The position numbers and the translations under genes were made by a program. The notes under the pieces are model-generated. The model did not search any database and was not told the DNA's origin. It saw nothing but the letters and a program-made list of their open reading frames with translations. From positions 29,133-93,132 of the forward strand of contig JAJXWB010000014.1 of NCBI GenBank assembly GCA_021781815.1: 64,000 nt of DNA, written 5' to 3'. How positions within the stretch are numbered: the first letter of the stretch is position 1; each line of letters begins with the position of its first letter. Of the stretch, positions 17,074 through 25,159 are shown piece after piece. This DNA is from Pseudomonadota bacterium. GTDB lineage: Bacteria > Pseudomonadota > Alphaproteobacteria > Rhizobiales > Beijerinckiaceae.

Positions 17074-17748
17074 ATGCCGGACACGACGAACCTCGAACCG
17101 CCTGAAAAATCCAGCGCGCGCGCGCGCATTCTGCGCACAGCGCATGATCTGTTCTATCGAGACGGCGTCCGCGCGACAGGGGTGGATGCGCTGATCGCGA
17201 CCGCTGGCGTGACCAAGGTGACGTTTTATCGCCATTTCCCGTCCAAGGACGACCTGATCCTGGCGTACCTCAATTACCGTCACGAGCTTTGGATGACCTG
17301 GTTTGTCGACGCACTCGCGCGCCACCGGCGTGCGCAATCACGAGCGAAACGGGAGCGATCGCCGCTTGCCCCGGCGGCCCTCGCGCTGGCCGAATGGATT
17401 CGCGACCCCGCGTTTCGTGGGTGCGCATTCATCAACGTCGTCGCGGAATTTGGCGACCATTTCCCTCGCGCGGTCGAGATCGCCGGCGCGCACAAGCGCG
17501 ACGTGACGGCTGCGATCACGCCCCTGCTCGATTCGAGCAGGGGCGCGCAGGCGCTGGCGCGCGCCGCCGCGATCGCGATCGACGGCGCAATCGTCCGCGC
17601 GCAGGCCGACGATGAATCCGCAGGCATCGCGCTGGCGGGACTAAATGACCTGCTGGATGCGCTAACAGCCTCCGCCAGGACGCCGCGACATCGGGCCGAA
17701 GCCGAACCGACGGAGACCGCCCCCCGCAACCAGCATCGCGCGGGATGA
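17074..17748 (+). CDS. TetR/AcrR-family transcriptional repressor
   Basis: 224 aa. The N-terminal DNA-binding domain has SARARILRTAHDLFYRDG, GVDALIATAGVTKVTFYRHF and SKDDLILAYL, a clean TetR helix-turn-helix. The C-terminal ligand domain has GCAFINVVAEFGDHFPRAVE, found in TetR members that respond to small electrophiles or aromatic compounds. The C-terminal tail is polar and probably disordered. It is divergently arranged with the DUF1348 gene, and the two operator copies lie between, so autorepression together with control of DUF1348 is likely. Ligand unknown. Confidence 0.93.
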   Translation: MPDTTNLEPPEKSSARARILRTAHDLFYRDGVRATGVDALIATAGVTKVTFYRHFPSKDDLILAYLNYRHELWMTWFVDALARHRRAQSRAKRERSPLAPAALALAEWIRDPAFRGCAFINVVAEFGDHFPRAVEIAGAHKRDVTAAITPLLDSSRGAQALARAAAIAIDGAIVRAQADDESAGIALAGLNDLLDALTASARTPRHRAEAEPTETAPRNQHRAG

Positions 17749-17816
17749 CAGCCTTGACGGTGAGATGCCGATCTGAAATATGTCAACATCGCTGACTTAA
17801 CTTTCGGACGGCAACC

Positions 17817-18338
17817 GTGGAAGTCGCGCTACAGGGCAGATCGAAATTGCGCGGCAAGACGCATGACGCCGAGCCGATGTACGATCTGATCGAACTCTTC
17901 TTCTTCGCCTACCGCGACTTCGTCGGCGACGCCGACCGCTTGCTTGAAGCCTACGGGTTCGGCCGCGCGCATCATCGCGTCCTGCACTTTGTCAATCGCC
18001 AGCCAGGCCTCACGATCGCGGAACTGCTCGACATTCTGAAGATCACCAAGCAAAGCCTCAATCGCGTGCTGAAGGAACTTCTCGATCAGAATTTTGTCGA
18101 GGCGCATGCGGGCGTTGCGGACCGGCGACAACGCCATCTCTACGCAACCGCCGAGGGCCGGAAGCTCGCGCTCGATCTGGCGCATTTGCAGTCCCGCCGC
18201 TTCGCGCGCGTGCTCGAGGCCGCGCCAGATGGCGCACGGCAGGACGCGATCCGCTTTCTGCTCGCCATGATCGATCCGGGCGACCAGGACAGGGTTGCGG
18301 GCCTTGTCTGGCCGCCGTCGCCGCCGCCCGTGTCATGA
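17817..18338 (+). CDS. petP: MarR-family regulator, PetP-like
   Basis: 173 aa from a GTG; an alternative start is the ATG at 17877 (MYDLIELFFFAYRDFVGDAD). The winged helix-turn-helix spans LTIAELLDILKITKQSLNRVLKELL and a basic wing (VADRRQRHLYATAEG). It overlaps the response regulator by 4 bases (ATGA). This MarR plus OmpR-type pair matches petP-petR of Rhodobacter capsulatus, where petR was found upstream of the bc1 genes. Here petABC is 27 kb away, so a role in bc1 control is not implied by position. Confidence 0.85.
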   Translation: MEVALQGRSKLRGKTHDAEPMYDLIELFFFAYRDFVGDADRLLEAYGFGRAHHRVLHFVNRQPGLTIAELLDILKITKQSLNRVLKELLDQNFVEAHAGVADRRQRHLYATAEGRKLALDLAHLQSRRFARVLEAAPDGARQDAIRFLLAMIDPGDQDRVAGLVWPPSPPPVS

Positions 18339-19081
18339 ACGGACGCCCTTCGCAGGCGGCGCAGACCAGATGTGTCGCTGAAGACGCCGCCCACATCCTC
18401 GTCGTCGATGACGACCTGCGCATCCGCACCCTGCTCACACGCTTTCTCGCGCAGGCCGGCTATCGCGTGACCGCCGCGGCCGACGCCGCGGACGCGCGCG
18501 CGCGCATGGCCGGGCTATCGTTCGACCTGATTGTCCTCGACGTGATGATGCCCGGAGAGAGCGGCGTCGATTTCGCACAGTCTCTCCGGCGCGTGGCGGG
18601 CGCCAATGCGGCTGTGCCCATTCTCATGCTCACCGCCCGCGCCGCGCCAGGCGACCGCATTGCCGGCCTCGAAGCCGGCGTCGACGATTATCTCGCAAAA
18701 CCTTTTGAACCACGCGAACTCACGCTGAGGATCGCCGCCATCCTGCGCCGCGCGCCACAGCCATCGCCGCCGCCCGAGCCAAAGGCGGCGCGGTTTGGCG
18801 CCTGCGAGTTCCACGCTTCTCGCGGCGAACTCCGGCGGGACGGCGCGCCTTTGCACATCACCGATCGCGAACGCGACATTTTGCGCGCATTGGTCGCCGC
18901 CGATGGCGCGCCGGTGTCGAGGCGCGACCTCGCCGGCGACGCGGCCGGCGAGCGCACGATCGACGTGCAGGTGACCCGCCTGCGCCGCAAGATCGAGGAT
19001 GATTCCGCCAATCCCCTGCTCCTGCAGACGGTGCGCGGCGCAGGCTATCGCCTTGCGCTCGACCGGAGCGCCCGACCATGA
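18335..19081 (+). CDS. petR: OmpR-family response regulator, PetR-like
   Basis: 248 aa. The receiver domain (about residues 18-135) has the acidic pair VVDDD, the phosphoacceptor aspartate in LIVLDVMMPGESG, the Thr/Ala of LMLTARA and the lysine of YLAKPFEPREL. The C-terminal winged-helix OmpR domain (about 155-245) has DREDIL-like DRERDILRAL and VTRLRRKIEDDSANPLLLQT. Overlaps with petP upstream and the kinase downstream (both ATGA) make a single tightly coupled operon. Its DNA target is unknown here. Confidence 0.93.
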   Translation: MNGRPSQAAQTRCVAEDAAHILVVDDDLRIRTLLTRFLAQAGYRVTAAADAADARARMAGLSFDLIVLDVMMPGESGVDFAQSLRRVAGANAAVPILMLTARAAPGDRIAGLEAGVDDYLAKPFEPRELTLRIAAILRRAPQPSPPPEPKAARFGACEFHASRGELRRDGAPLHITDRERDILRALVAADGAPVSRRDLAGDAAGERTIDVQVTRLRRKIEDDSANPLLLQTVRGAGYRLALDRSARP

Positions 19082-20445
19082 CCTTTCTGACCAGACCTTT
19101 CGTCGCGCGCCCGCATCGCTGGTGGCGCATCTTTACGCTTTGGCTGCGCGCAAAGATGCCGAAAGGGCTGTTCGCCCGATCGCTGCTGATCGTCGTCATG
19201 CCCATGCTGCTGCTGCAGACGGCGGTCGCCTACGTATTCATGGAGCGGCACTGGCAGGCCGTGACGCATCGGCTTTCCGCCATGCTGGTGCAGGACATCG
19301 CCGCTCTGATCGACGTTTATCACTCCTATCCACAGGACAAAAACGCCGACACGCTGACGCGCATCGCCGCCGAGCGCCTTAATCTCACCGCGGTCATCGC
19401 GCCCAGGGCGCCGCTGCCGCCGGCGCTGCCGAAGCCGTTCTTCTCGTTGCTCGATAGCTCGCTGTCGGAGGAAATCCGCAAGCAGATCCGTCGGCCATTC
19501 TGGATCGACACCGTCGGCAATTCGAACATCATCGAAATCCGCGTGCAATTGAAAGACGCGCAATTGCGCGTATTCGCAGCGCGTGCGCAGGCTTATGCGC
19601 CGAATTCCGGAATTTTCCTGACATGGATGGCGGGCACGGCTCTCGTCCTGATTCTTGTCGCCGTATTGTTCCTGCGCAACCAGATCAAACCTATCCGACG
19701 GCTCGCAATCGCAGCCGACGCTTTTGGCAAGGGACGCGACCCGGCGTTTCGGCCGTCCGGCGCGCGCGAGGTCCGGCAGGCCGGCGTCGCCTTCATCGAG
19801 ATGAAACGGCGGGTCGAACGCGCGATCGAGCAACGAACGGCCATGCTCAATGGCGTGAGCCACGACCTGCGGACGGTGCTGACCCGCTTCAAGCTTTCGC
19901 TCGCCCTGCTCGGCGAGGGGCCGGAGCAGGACGACATGGCGCGCGACATCGCGGAAATGCAACGTATGCTTGAGGCCTATCTTGCATTTGCGCGCGGCGA
20001 CGGCGGCGAGAGCGCGGCGGATATCGATATGCGCGCGCTCCTGTCCGATCTTGCGGCCGACGCCGAGCGGCATGGCAATCCGACCAGGCTCGATTATCGC
20101 GGCGCGACAAACGCCACGGTTCGACCTGATGCATTTCGACGCTGCCTCGCCAACCTCGTCGGCAATGCGCAGCGATACGCCACGCAGGTCGCCATCATCG
20201 CCGATCGCGGCGATACGATTCTGGTCGTTCATATTGATGACGATGGTCCGGGGATTCCGCCTGAATCGCGCGACGATGCATTCCGTCCCTTCTTCCGCCT
20301 CGACGAGGCGCGCAATCAGGACGAGGCCGGCGCCGGGCTGGGCCTTGCCATCGCCCGCGACATCGCCCGCGCGCATGGCGGCGACGTGACCCTCGAAACT
20401 TCGCCGCTCGGCGGATTGCGGGCGACGGTGTCAGTTCCCGTGTAA
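19078..20445 (+). CDS. EnvZ-type sensor histidine kinase
   Basis: 455 aa. Two membrane spans (about residues 38-58 and 178-200) flank a periplasmic domain of roughly 120 residues, followed by a HAMP linker (NQIKPIRRLAIAADAFGKG). The H-box is GVSHDLRTVLTRFKLSLALL, with the phosphoacceptor His. The usual Pro after Thr is Val here. The ATPase boxes are present: N (RCLANLVGNAQRYA), G1 (DDDGPGIPPE) and G2 (GAGLGLAIARDI). It is translationally coupled to petR, its presumed partner. Confidence 0.93.
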   Translation: MTFLTRPFVARPHRWWRIFTLWLRAKMPKGLFARSLLIVVMPMLLLQTAVAYVFMERHWQAVTHRLSAMLVQDIAALIDVYHSYPQDKNADTLTRIAAERLNLTAVIAPRAPLPPALPKPFFSLLDSSLSEEIRKQIRRPFWIDTVGNSNIIEIRVQLKDAQLRVFAARAQAYAPNSGIFLTWMAGTALVLILVAVLFLRNQIKPIRRLAIAADAFGKGRDPAFRPSGAREVRQAGVAFIEMKRRVERAIEQRTAMLNGVSHDLRTVLTRFKLSLALLGEGPEQDDMARDIAEMQRMLEAYLAFARGDGGESAADIDMRALLSDLAADAERHGNPTRLDYRGATNATVRPDAFRRCLANLVGNAQRYATQVAIIADRGDTILVVHIDDDGPGIPPESRDDAFRPFFRLDEARNQDEAGAGLGLAIARDIARAHGGDVTLETSPLGGLRATVSVPV

Positions 20446-20482
20446 CGCGCGCGCGGACGCGCCGGGCAAGCGCGCGCTTCGG

Positions 20483-20998
20483 TCAGGGAACGCTGAGGGA
20501 AAGATCGGCGGCCTCCCACAAGTCTCTCGCCAGACATTCGGTGGCGATCTCTCCGGCGAATGCTCGCCAGGGCTCGAGATTGCGGCGCGGCACAAAGACT
20601 ATGGTCGGAACGCCCCGGCCAATCGCGTCGGCGATCGCGTCGCGCAGGCCCCATCCCTCGCATTCCGCCTTGCCGAACTTGTTGAATATCGCGCGCTCGG
20701 CGCCGCCTGCCAGCGCCTGCTGCACCAGAGCGCTCGCGCGCAGCAGCCCGTCGGAGTCGAGCAGACAGCCCCGAGCCAGAGCCCCACGGTCGTGCGAGAT
20801 GGCGATAGTCGCTCCGCTCGCAAGCTCCCTCACCAGCATGTCGCAACGGCGACGGTCGGGCCGCTCGATGCGCTGTTCGATCAGTCCGCAGGCCTTCACG
20901 CCGGCCTGCCTCCACCCCTCCGCAATCCGCCGCGCCAGGTCGGAAACGCCCGCGCCCTCGTCATAGACGATCGCGGTCAGCGTGTTGCCGTCGAACAT
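20483..20998 (-). CDS. DUF2478 protein at the end of the nar operon
   Basis: 171 aa starting at MFDGNTLTAIVYDEGAG; a start at 21022 would overlap the gene before. DUF2478 features include VYDEG near the N-terminus, LIEQRIERPDRRRCDMLVRE, DRGALARGCLLDSDGLL, IFNKFGKAECEGWGLRDAIA and VPTIVFVPRRNLEPW. Members occur beside molybdate-transport or Mo-enzyme genes and resemble small NTPases, although a canonical P-loop is not seen here. It is eighth in the nar cluster, 7 bases after the CSCG protein. Role unproven; a part in Mo handling is inference. Confidence 0.82.
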   Translation of the reverse strand: MFDGNTLTAIVYDEGAGVSDLARRIAEGWRQAGVKACGLIEQRIERPDRRRCDMLVRELASGATIAISHDRGALARGCLLDSDGLLRASALVQQALAGGAERAIFNKFGKAECEGWGLRDAIADAIGRGVPTIVFVPRRNLEPWRAFAGEIATECLARDLWEAADLSLSVP

Positions 20999-21005
20999 GG
21001 CGCCC

Positions 21006-21332
21006 TCAATGCGTCTGGCCACAGGAGCAATCGCTATGTGTCGCGTCCGCCTCCTGCCGCAGCGACCACTCGATCATGGTCCGAAGGCATGCGCCGGCCG
21101 GGTCGTCCGTCCGAGCGATCTTGTTCATCAGCGCCAGCCAGTCTTCGTCGCCGGCATGATCGGCGAAGCGCGCCACCGCGCCCGCGGCATAAGCGCTGGA
21201 CGTCTCCTGGCGCGGACGGCATGCCTGCTCGATGCGAGCCACGAGCGTGAGGTCGCCGAACCCGATCAATACTTCGGCGACGTTGCTCTCGTCGGTGAAA
21301 TTGCGGATGATCTGGCCAAGCAGCATGGACAC
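21006..21332 (-). CDS. small nar-cluster protein with CSCG tail, function unknown
   Basis: 108 aa starting at MSMLLGQIIRNFTDESNVAE. No named family is recognised. It is mostly helical ([39 protein letters not shown]) and ends in a His/Cys tail, THSDCSCGQTH, a plausible metal-binding or redox-active end. The gene sits one base after the parvulin and 7 bases before DUF2478, within the nar operon, so it is probably needed for nitrate reductase maturation or another anaerobic function. No signal peptide, so cytoplasmic. Confidence 0.8.
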   Translation of the reverse strand: MSMLLGQIIRNFTDESNVAEVLIGFGDLTLVARIEQACRPRQETSSAYAAGAVARFADHAGDEDWLALMNKIARTDDPAGACLRTMIEWSLRQEADATHSDCSCGQTH

Positions 21333-21333
21333 C

Positions 21334-22158
21334 TCACATCAGATTGGCGGGCCGCTCGAAATCGACTCCGCGCAGATCAGCGCGACCGGCGAGTACGGCG
21401 ACATATTGGGCGAGCGCCCGGCGCCGTACGGCTTCTCCGAGATAGGCGCAGATGCGTTCTCGCACGAGATGGTACGGCAGGTCGCGCCCTTCGATACGGC
21501 GAACGAGCTTGACCACGTGATAGCCGAAGCGCGTCTCGACCGGCGCGCGCGTGATCTCGCCGGGCGCAAGGCGGGCGAGCGCCGCCTCGAATTCCGCGAC
21601 CGTCTCGCCGCCCGACAATTGGCCGAGATTGCCGCCCTGCGTCGCCGAGGGGCAGGAAGAAAATTCGCGCGCGAGATCGGCAAAATCCTCGGGCTTGGTC
21701 GCAAGCCGCTCGCAAATTGAACCCGCGCGCGCCTTGGCGGTCGCCCGCGCGGCCTCGTCGCCCGGCGCGGCGGCGACAAGAATATGCGCCGCCTCGTTGA
21801 TCGTCGGCGAGCGGAAGCGTGCACGATTGTTGTCGTAGTAGCGGCGACATTCCTCGTCGCGCGGTTCGGGCGTGCGCACTTCAAGACTGAGCAGCGCGCG
21901 CATGGCCGCTTCTTCCTGTGTTTCGACGCGGCCTTCGCTGTCGGCCTGCGGCGCGGCGACGACGCCGAGCCGTTTTGCCTCCTGCTGCAACAGTTCACGC
22001 ACGGCGAGCGCGCGCGCCGCAGCTTGCCACGCCTCGACCGGCGTATCGGCAGGATGGTTCTGCGTTTCGCGCGCGATTGCGGCATGCGGGATCGCCTTGC
22101 CGTTGACGCTGACGACGGCGCGGCGCGCCGGCGCCGCAGGGAGGACGGAGCAACTCAT
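21334..22158 (-). CDS. NifM-like parvulin peptidyl-prolyl isomerase of the nar operon
   Basis: 274 aa starting at MSCSVLPAAPARRAVVSVNG, whose ATG overlaps the narI stop codon. The N-terminal helical domain (about residues 1-120) resembles NifM/SurA-type chaperone arms. The parvulin domain (about 130-230) has AAHILVAAAPG, ICERLATKPEDFADLAREFS, GGNLGQLSGGETVAEFE and TRFGYHVVKL. No signal peptide is seen, so it should act in the cytoplasm. Parvulins follow narI in several proteobacterial nar operons, and this one probably helps fold a Nar subunit. Confidence 0.92.
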   Translation of the reverse strand: MSCSVLPAAPARRAVVSVNGKAIPHAAIARETQNHPADTPVEAWQAAARALAVRELLQQEAKRLGVVAAPQADSEGRVETQEEAAMRALLSLEVRTPEPRDEECRRYYDNNRARFRSPTINEAAHILVAAAPGDEAARATAKARAGSICERLATKPEDFADLAREFSSCPSATQGGNLGQLSGGETVAEFEAALARLAPGEITRAPVETRFGYHVVKLVRRIEGRDLPYHLVRERICAYLGEAVRRRALAQYVAVLAGRADLRGVDFERPANLM

Positions 22159-22877
22159 GGACGGGGCTCCCGCGCATAGGCCGCCGCCGAGCCGCCGCGG
22201 GCGCGCACGACCTGATAGCCGCTGCGGCCGAGGTACCACACAGGCGCCGACCATACATGGACGAGGCGCGTGAACGGGAAGACGAGGAAGATCGTCATCC
22301 CCAGAGCCAGATGCGCCTTGAATACCGGATTGACATCGACGACCTGCTTCCATGCGTCGCCCTGCAAGGTCAGGGTTCCCTGCGCCCAGGTCATGAACTT
22401 CACCATCTCGTGGCCGTCGAGATGCCCGAGCGAGACGATGATCGTGCTCAGGCCAAGCAGGAGTTGCGCGAGCAGAAGCAACAGAATCGCGGTATCGGAG
22501 AATGACGAGGTAGAGCTGATGCGCGGATCGGCGAGACGGCGATGCGCGAGCAGGATGATGCCGACGAGACAAAGCGAGCCAGCGAAGCCGCCGGCGGCGA
22601 TGGCCAGCATTTGCTTTGCGCTGTGGGCTACGCCCAGCGCGTCGAATACCCAGATCGGCGTGAGCAGTCCAACGAAATGGCCAGCGAAGATCATGAGAAT
22701 GCCGACGTGGAACAGGTTCGAACCCCAGCGCAATTGATTGCGACGCAGAAACTGCGACGACCCGGCCTTCCAAGTGTACTGCTCGCGGTCGAAGCGCACC
22801 ACGCTGCCGACGAGAAACACGGTGAGGCAGAGGTAGGGATACCAACCGAACAGGGCGTGATTGATATAGTTCGACAT
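22155..22877 (-). CDS. narI: respiratory nitrate reductase gamma subunit (cytochrome b)
   Basis: 240 aa starting at MSNYINHALFGWYPYLCLTV. This integral membrane subunit oxidises quinol and carries two haems b. It has five membrane spans. The haem-ligand histidines are expected in GSNLFHVGILMIFAGHFVGL and in AHLALGMTIFLVFPFTRLVH, and both stretches are present. It anchors NarGH to the cytoplasmic face. It starts 10 bases after narJ and overlaps the parvulin gene by 4 bases. Confidence 0.97.
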   Translation of the reverse strand: MSNYINHALFGWYPYLCLTVFLVGSVVRFDREQYTWKAGSSQFLRRNQLRWGSNLFHVGILMIFAGHFVGLLTPIWVFDALGVAHSAKQMLAIAAGGFAGSLCLVGIILLAHRRLADPRISSTSSFSDTAILLLLLAQLLLGLSTIIVSLGHLDGHEMVKFMTWAQGTLTLQGDAWKQVVDVNPVFKAHLALGMTIFLVFPFTRLVHVWSAPVWYLGRSGYQVVRARGGSAAAYAREPRP

Positions 22878-22887
22878 CGACGTGTCC

Positions 22888-23625
22888 TCAGGAATTGCTG
22901 GCGACGGCGCCGCCTTGACGCGCCGCTCTGATTTGCGCTTCGACGCCCGGAGCGGGACGCCGGCCCTGCCGCAGCTTGGCCGACAGCTCATCGCTGCAGC
23001 CCCCTTGCGCGGGACCGAACGAGACGGCCTCCTCCTCCCAGGCGGCGTCGAGCGCGGCAAGATCATCGGGCGCAGGATCGGCCTCTTTCCGCAGCGCATC
23101 GAGGGCGGAGGCGTCTGGTTTCGCCTGCGCGATGGCGAGCAGGATGCGGAAGACGCTCTCATAGGCCGACTCGCGTTTCGCCAGCCGCTCGGCGAGCGCA
23201 GCAAAGACATGCGCAGGTTCGGCGAGCATGGCGAGCGCTTCGGATTTCGGCAGCAGCGACAGGAATTCCAGGAAAATCGGCAGAAAATCCGGAAGCTCCG
23301 CAGTGTCGACGGCCAGCCCGCGGCTCTCGTACACGAACTTGAGATCGACGAGCGCTTGTCCACGGTCGCGGCTCTCGCCATGCACATGCTCGAACAGGTG
23401 CAGGGAAAGCGAGCGCGTGCGGTCGAACAGTAGGAGATATTCCTCCTGCAGATCATAGATGTCGCCGGTGCGCAGATCATCAAGCAGGCGCCGGAATTGC
23501 TTGCGTTGCACGCGCGGGACGCACCCCTCGCTGTCGATGGCGGTCTCGATCTCGTCGAGCGCGGCGATCAAGTCCGGCTGTGGATAGAGGAGGAGCGCAG
23601 ACAGCGCGCGAAACGTCTTCATCAC
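22888..23625 (-). CDS. narJ: nitrate reductase molybdenum cofactor assembly chaperone
   Basis: 245 aa. NarJ binds apo-NarG and allows insertion of molybdenum cofactor and the FS0 cluster before membrane attachment. It is recognised by TFRALSALLLYPQPDLIAAL, LLLFDRTRSLSLHLFEHVHG, SRDRGQALVDLKFVYESRGL and LPDFLPIFLEFLSLLP. Length is close to the E. coli protein. It overlaps narH by 4 bases; a second ATG one codon in is also possible. Not part of the final enzyme. Confidence 0.96.
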   Translation of the reverse strand: MMKTFRALSALLLYPQPDLIAALDEIETAIDSEGCVPRVQRKQFRRLLDDLRTGDIYDLQEEYLLLFDRTRSLSLHLFEHVHGESRDRGQALVDLKFVYESRGLAVDTAELPDFLPIFLEFLSLLPKSEALAMLAEPAHVFAALAERLAKRESAYESVFRILLAIAQAKPDASALDALRKEADPAPDDLAALDAAWEEEAVSFGPAQGGCSDELSAKLRQGRRPAPGVEAQIRAARQGGAVASNS

Positions 23626-25148
23626 TCGACCTCCATCGGCGTTTTCACGCGGGCGCGTTTGGCGCCGCCGAACAGGCCGGTCTGCGTTTCGCCGGGGGTG
23701 CAGCCGTTGCCGAAGGAGAATCCGCAGCCGCCGCGCAGATCGAAAGCGTCCTCCTCGACCTCGCGATGCGCGGTCGGAATGACGAACCTGTCCTCGTAAT
23801 TGGCGATGGCCATGATACGGTACATCTCCTCGATATCCCCGGACTCCAGTCCAACGCTCCTCGCAACTGCGTGGTCAATCACGCCGTCGATGGTCTTTGC
23901 GCGCATGTAGGCGCGCATCGCGAGCATGCGTTCGAGCGCGCGCGCGACGGGCTCTTCCTTGCCGGCCGTCAGCAGGTTGGCGAGGTAGCGCAGCGGAATG
24001 CGCAAGCTGCGCACGTCCGGCATGCCGTTGGCGCTCGCCATCTTGCCGGCCTCGGCGGCCGCCTGGATCGGCGAGAGCGGCGGCACATACCAGACCATGG
24101 GCAGCGTGCGATATTCGGGATGGAGCGGGAAGGCTATCTTCCAGTCCATCGCCATCTTCCAGATCGGAGAATTTCGCGCAGCTTCCAGCCACGCCTCCGG
24201 TATGCCGTCCCTCCGCGCCTGCTCGACCACCGCGGGATCGTTGGGGTTGCAGAATATGCCGGTCTGCGCGTCGTAAAGATCCTCTTCCCTGGCGACGCTC
24301 GCCGCTTCGCCGATGCGGTCGGCGTCGTAGAGCATCACGCCGAGATAACGGATACGGCCGACGCATGTTTCCGAACAGACCGTCGGCTGGCCCGCCTCGA
24401 TGCGCGGATAGCACATGATGCACTTTTCGGATTTTCCGGACGACCAGTTGAAATAGATCTTCTTGTAAGGGCATCCGGATACGCACATACGCCAGCCCCG
24501 ACACTTGTCCTGATCGATCAGGACGATGCCGTCCTCCGCGCGCTTGTAGATCGCGCCCGACGGGCAGGAGGCGACGCAGGCCGGATTCAGGCAATGCTCG
24601 CACAGCCGCGGCAGATACATCATGAACGTATTTTCAAACTGGCCGTAGATCTCTTTCTGCACGCCCTCGAAATTCGCATCCTTCGAGCGCTTGGAGAATT
24701 CTCCGCCGAGAATCTCCTCCCAGTTCGGACCCCACTCGATCTTTTCCATCCGCTTGCCGGTGATCAGCGAACGCGGCCGCGCGGTCGGAACCGCTTCGAG
24801 TTCCTTCGCGGTCTGCAGGTGCTCGTAGTCGAAGGTGAACGGCTCGTAATAGTCGTCGATTTCCGGCAGGTCCGGATTGGCGAAGATATTGGCGAGCACG
24901 CGCCATTTCGCCCCTATCTTCGGCTCGATCGAGCCGTTGGCCTTGCGGCTCCAGCCGCCGTTCCAGCGCTTCTGGTTCTCCCATTCCCTGGGATAGCCGA
25001 CGCCCGGCTTGCTCTCGACATTGTTGAACCAGGCGTATTCCATGCCTTCCCTGTTGGTCCAGACGTTCTTGCAAGTGACCGAGCAAGTGTGACAGCCGAT
25101 GCACTTGTCGAGGTTGAGCACCATCGCGATCTGCGCGCGGATTTTCAT
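23622..25148 (-). CDS. narH: respiratory nitrate reductase beta subunit (iron-sulfur)
   Basis: 508 aa starting at MKIRAQIAMVLNLDKCIGCH. It carries four Fe-S clusters that pass electrons from NarI haem to NarG. The Cys groups are CIGCHTCSVTCK, CEHCLNPACVASCPSG, CRGWRMCVSGCPYKK and CIMCYPRIEAG with CSETCVGR. The Trp in CRGW replaces a Cys, giving the known 3Fe-4S site. It starts 11 bases after narG and overlaps narJ by 4 bases. Length is typical. Confidence 0.98.
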   Translation of the reverse strand: MKIRAQIAMVLNLDKCIGCHTCSVTCKNVWTNREGMEYAWFNNVESKPGVGYPREWENQKRWNGGWSRKANGSIEPKIGAKWRVLANIFANPDLPEIDDYYEPFTFDYEHLQTAKELEAVPTARPRSLITGKRMEKIEWGPNWEEILGGEFSKRSKDANFEGVQKEIYGQFENTFMMYLPRLCEHCLNPACVASCPSGAIYKRAEDGIVLIDQDKCRGWRMCVSGCPYKKIYFNWSSGKSEKCIMCYPRIEAGQPTVCSETCVGRIRYLGVMLYDADRIGEAASVAREEDLYDAQTGIFCNPNDPAVVEQARRDGIPEAWLEAARNSPIWKMAMDWKIAFPLHPEYRTLPMVWYVPPLSPIQAAAEAGKMASANGMPDVRSLRIPLRYLANLLTAGKEEPVARALERMLAMRAYMRAKTIDGVIDHAVARSVGLESGDIEEMYRIMAIANYEDRFVIPTAHREVEEDAFDLRGGCGFSFGNGCTPGETQTGLFGGAKRARVKTPMEVE

Positions 25149-25159
25149 GTGCCTTGCTC

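Noticed and set aside
17775..17800. GTCAACATCGCTGAC as an operator before the petP-like gene
   Set aside because: Only four bases of symmetry per arm and a poor match outside; not above chance.
22159..22845. N-terminal extension of the parvulin into narI
   Set aside because: It is an out-of-frame reading of narI; the ATG overlapping the narI stop codon is the natural start.
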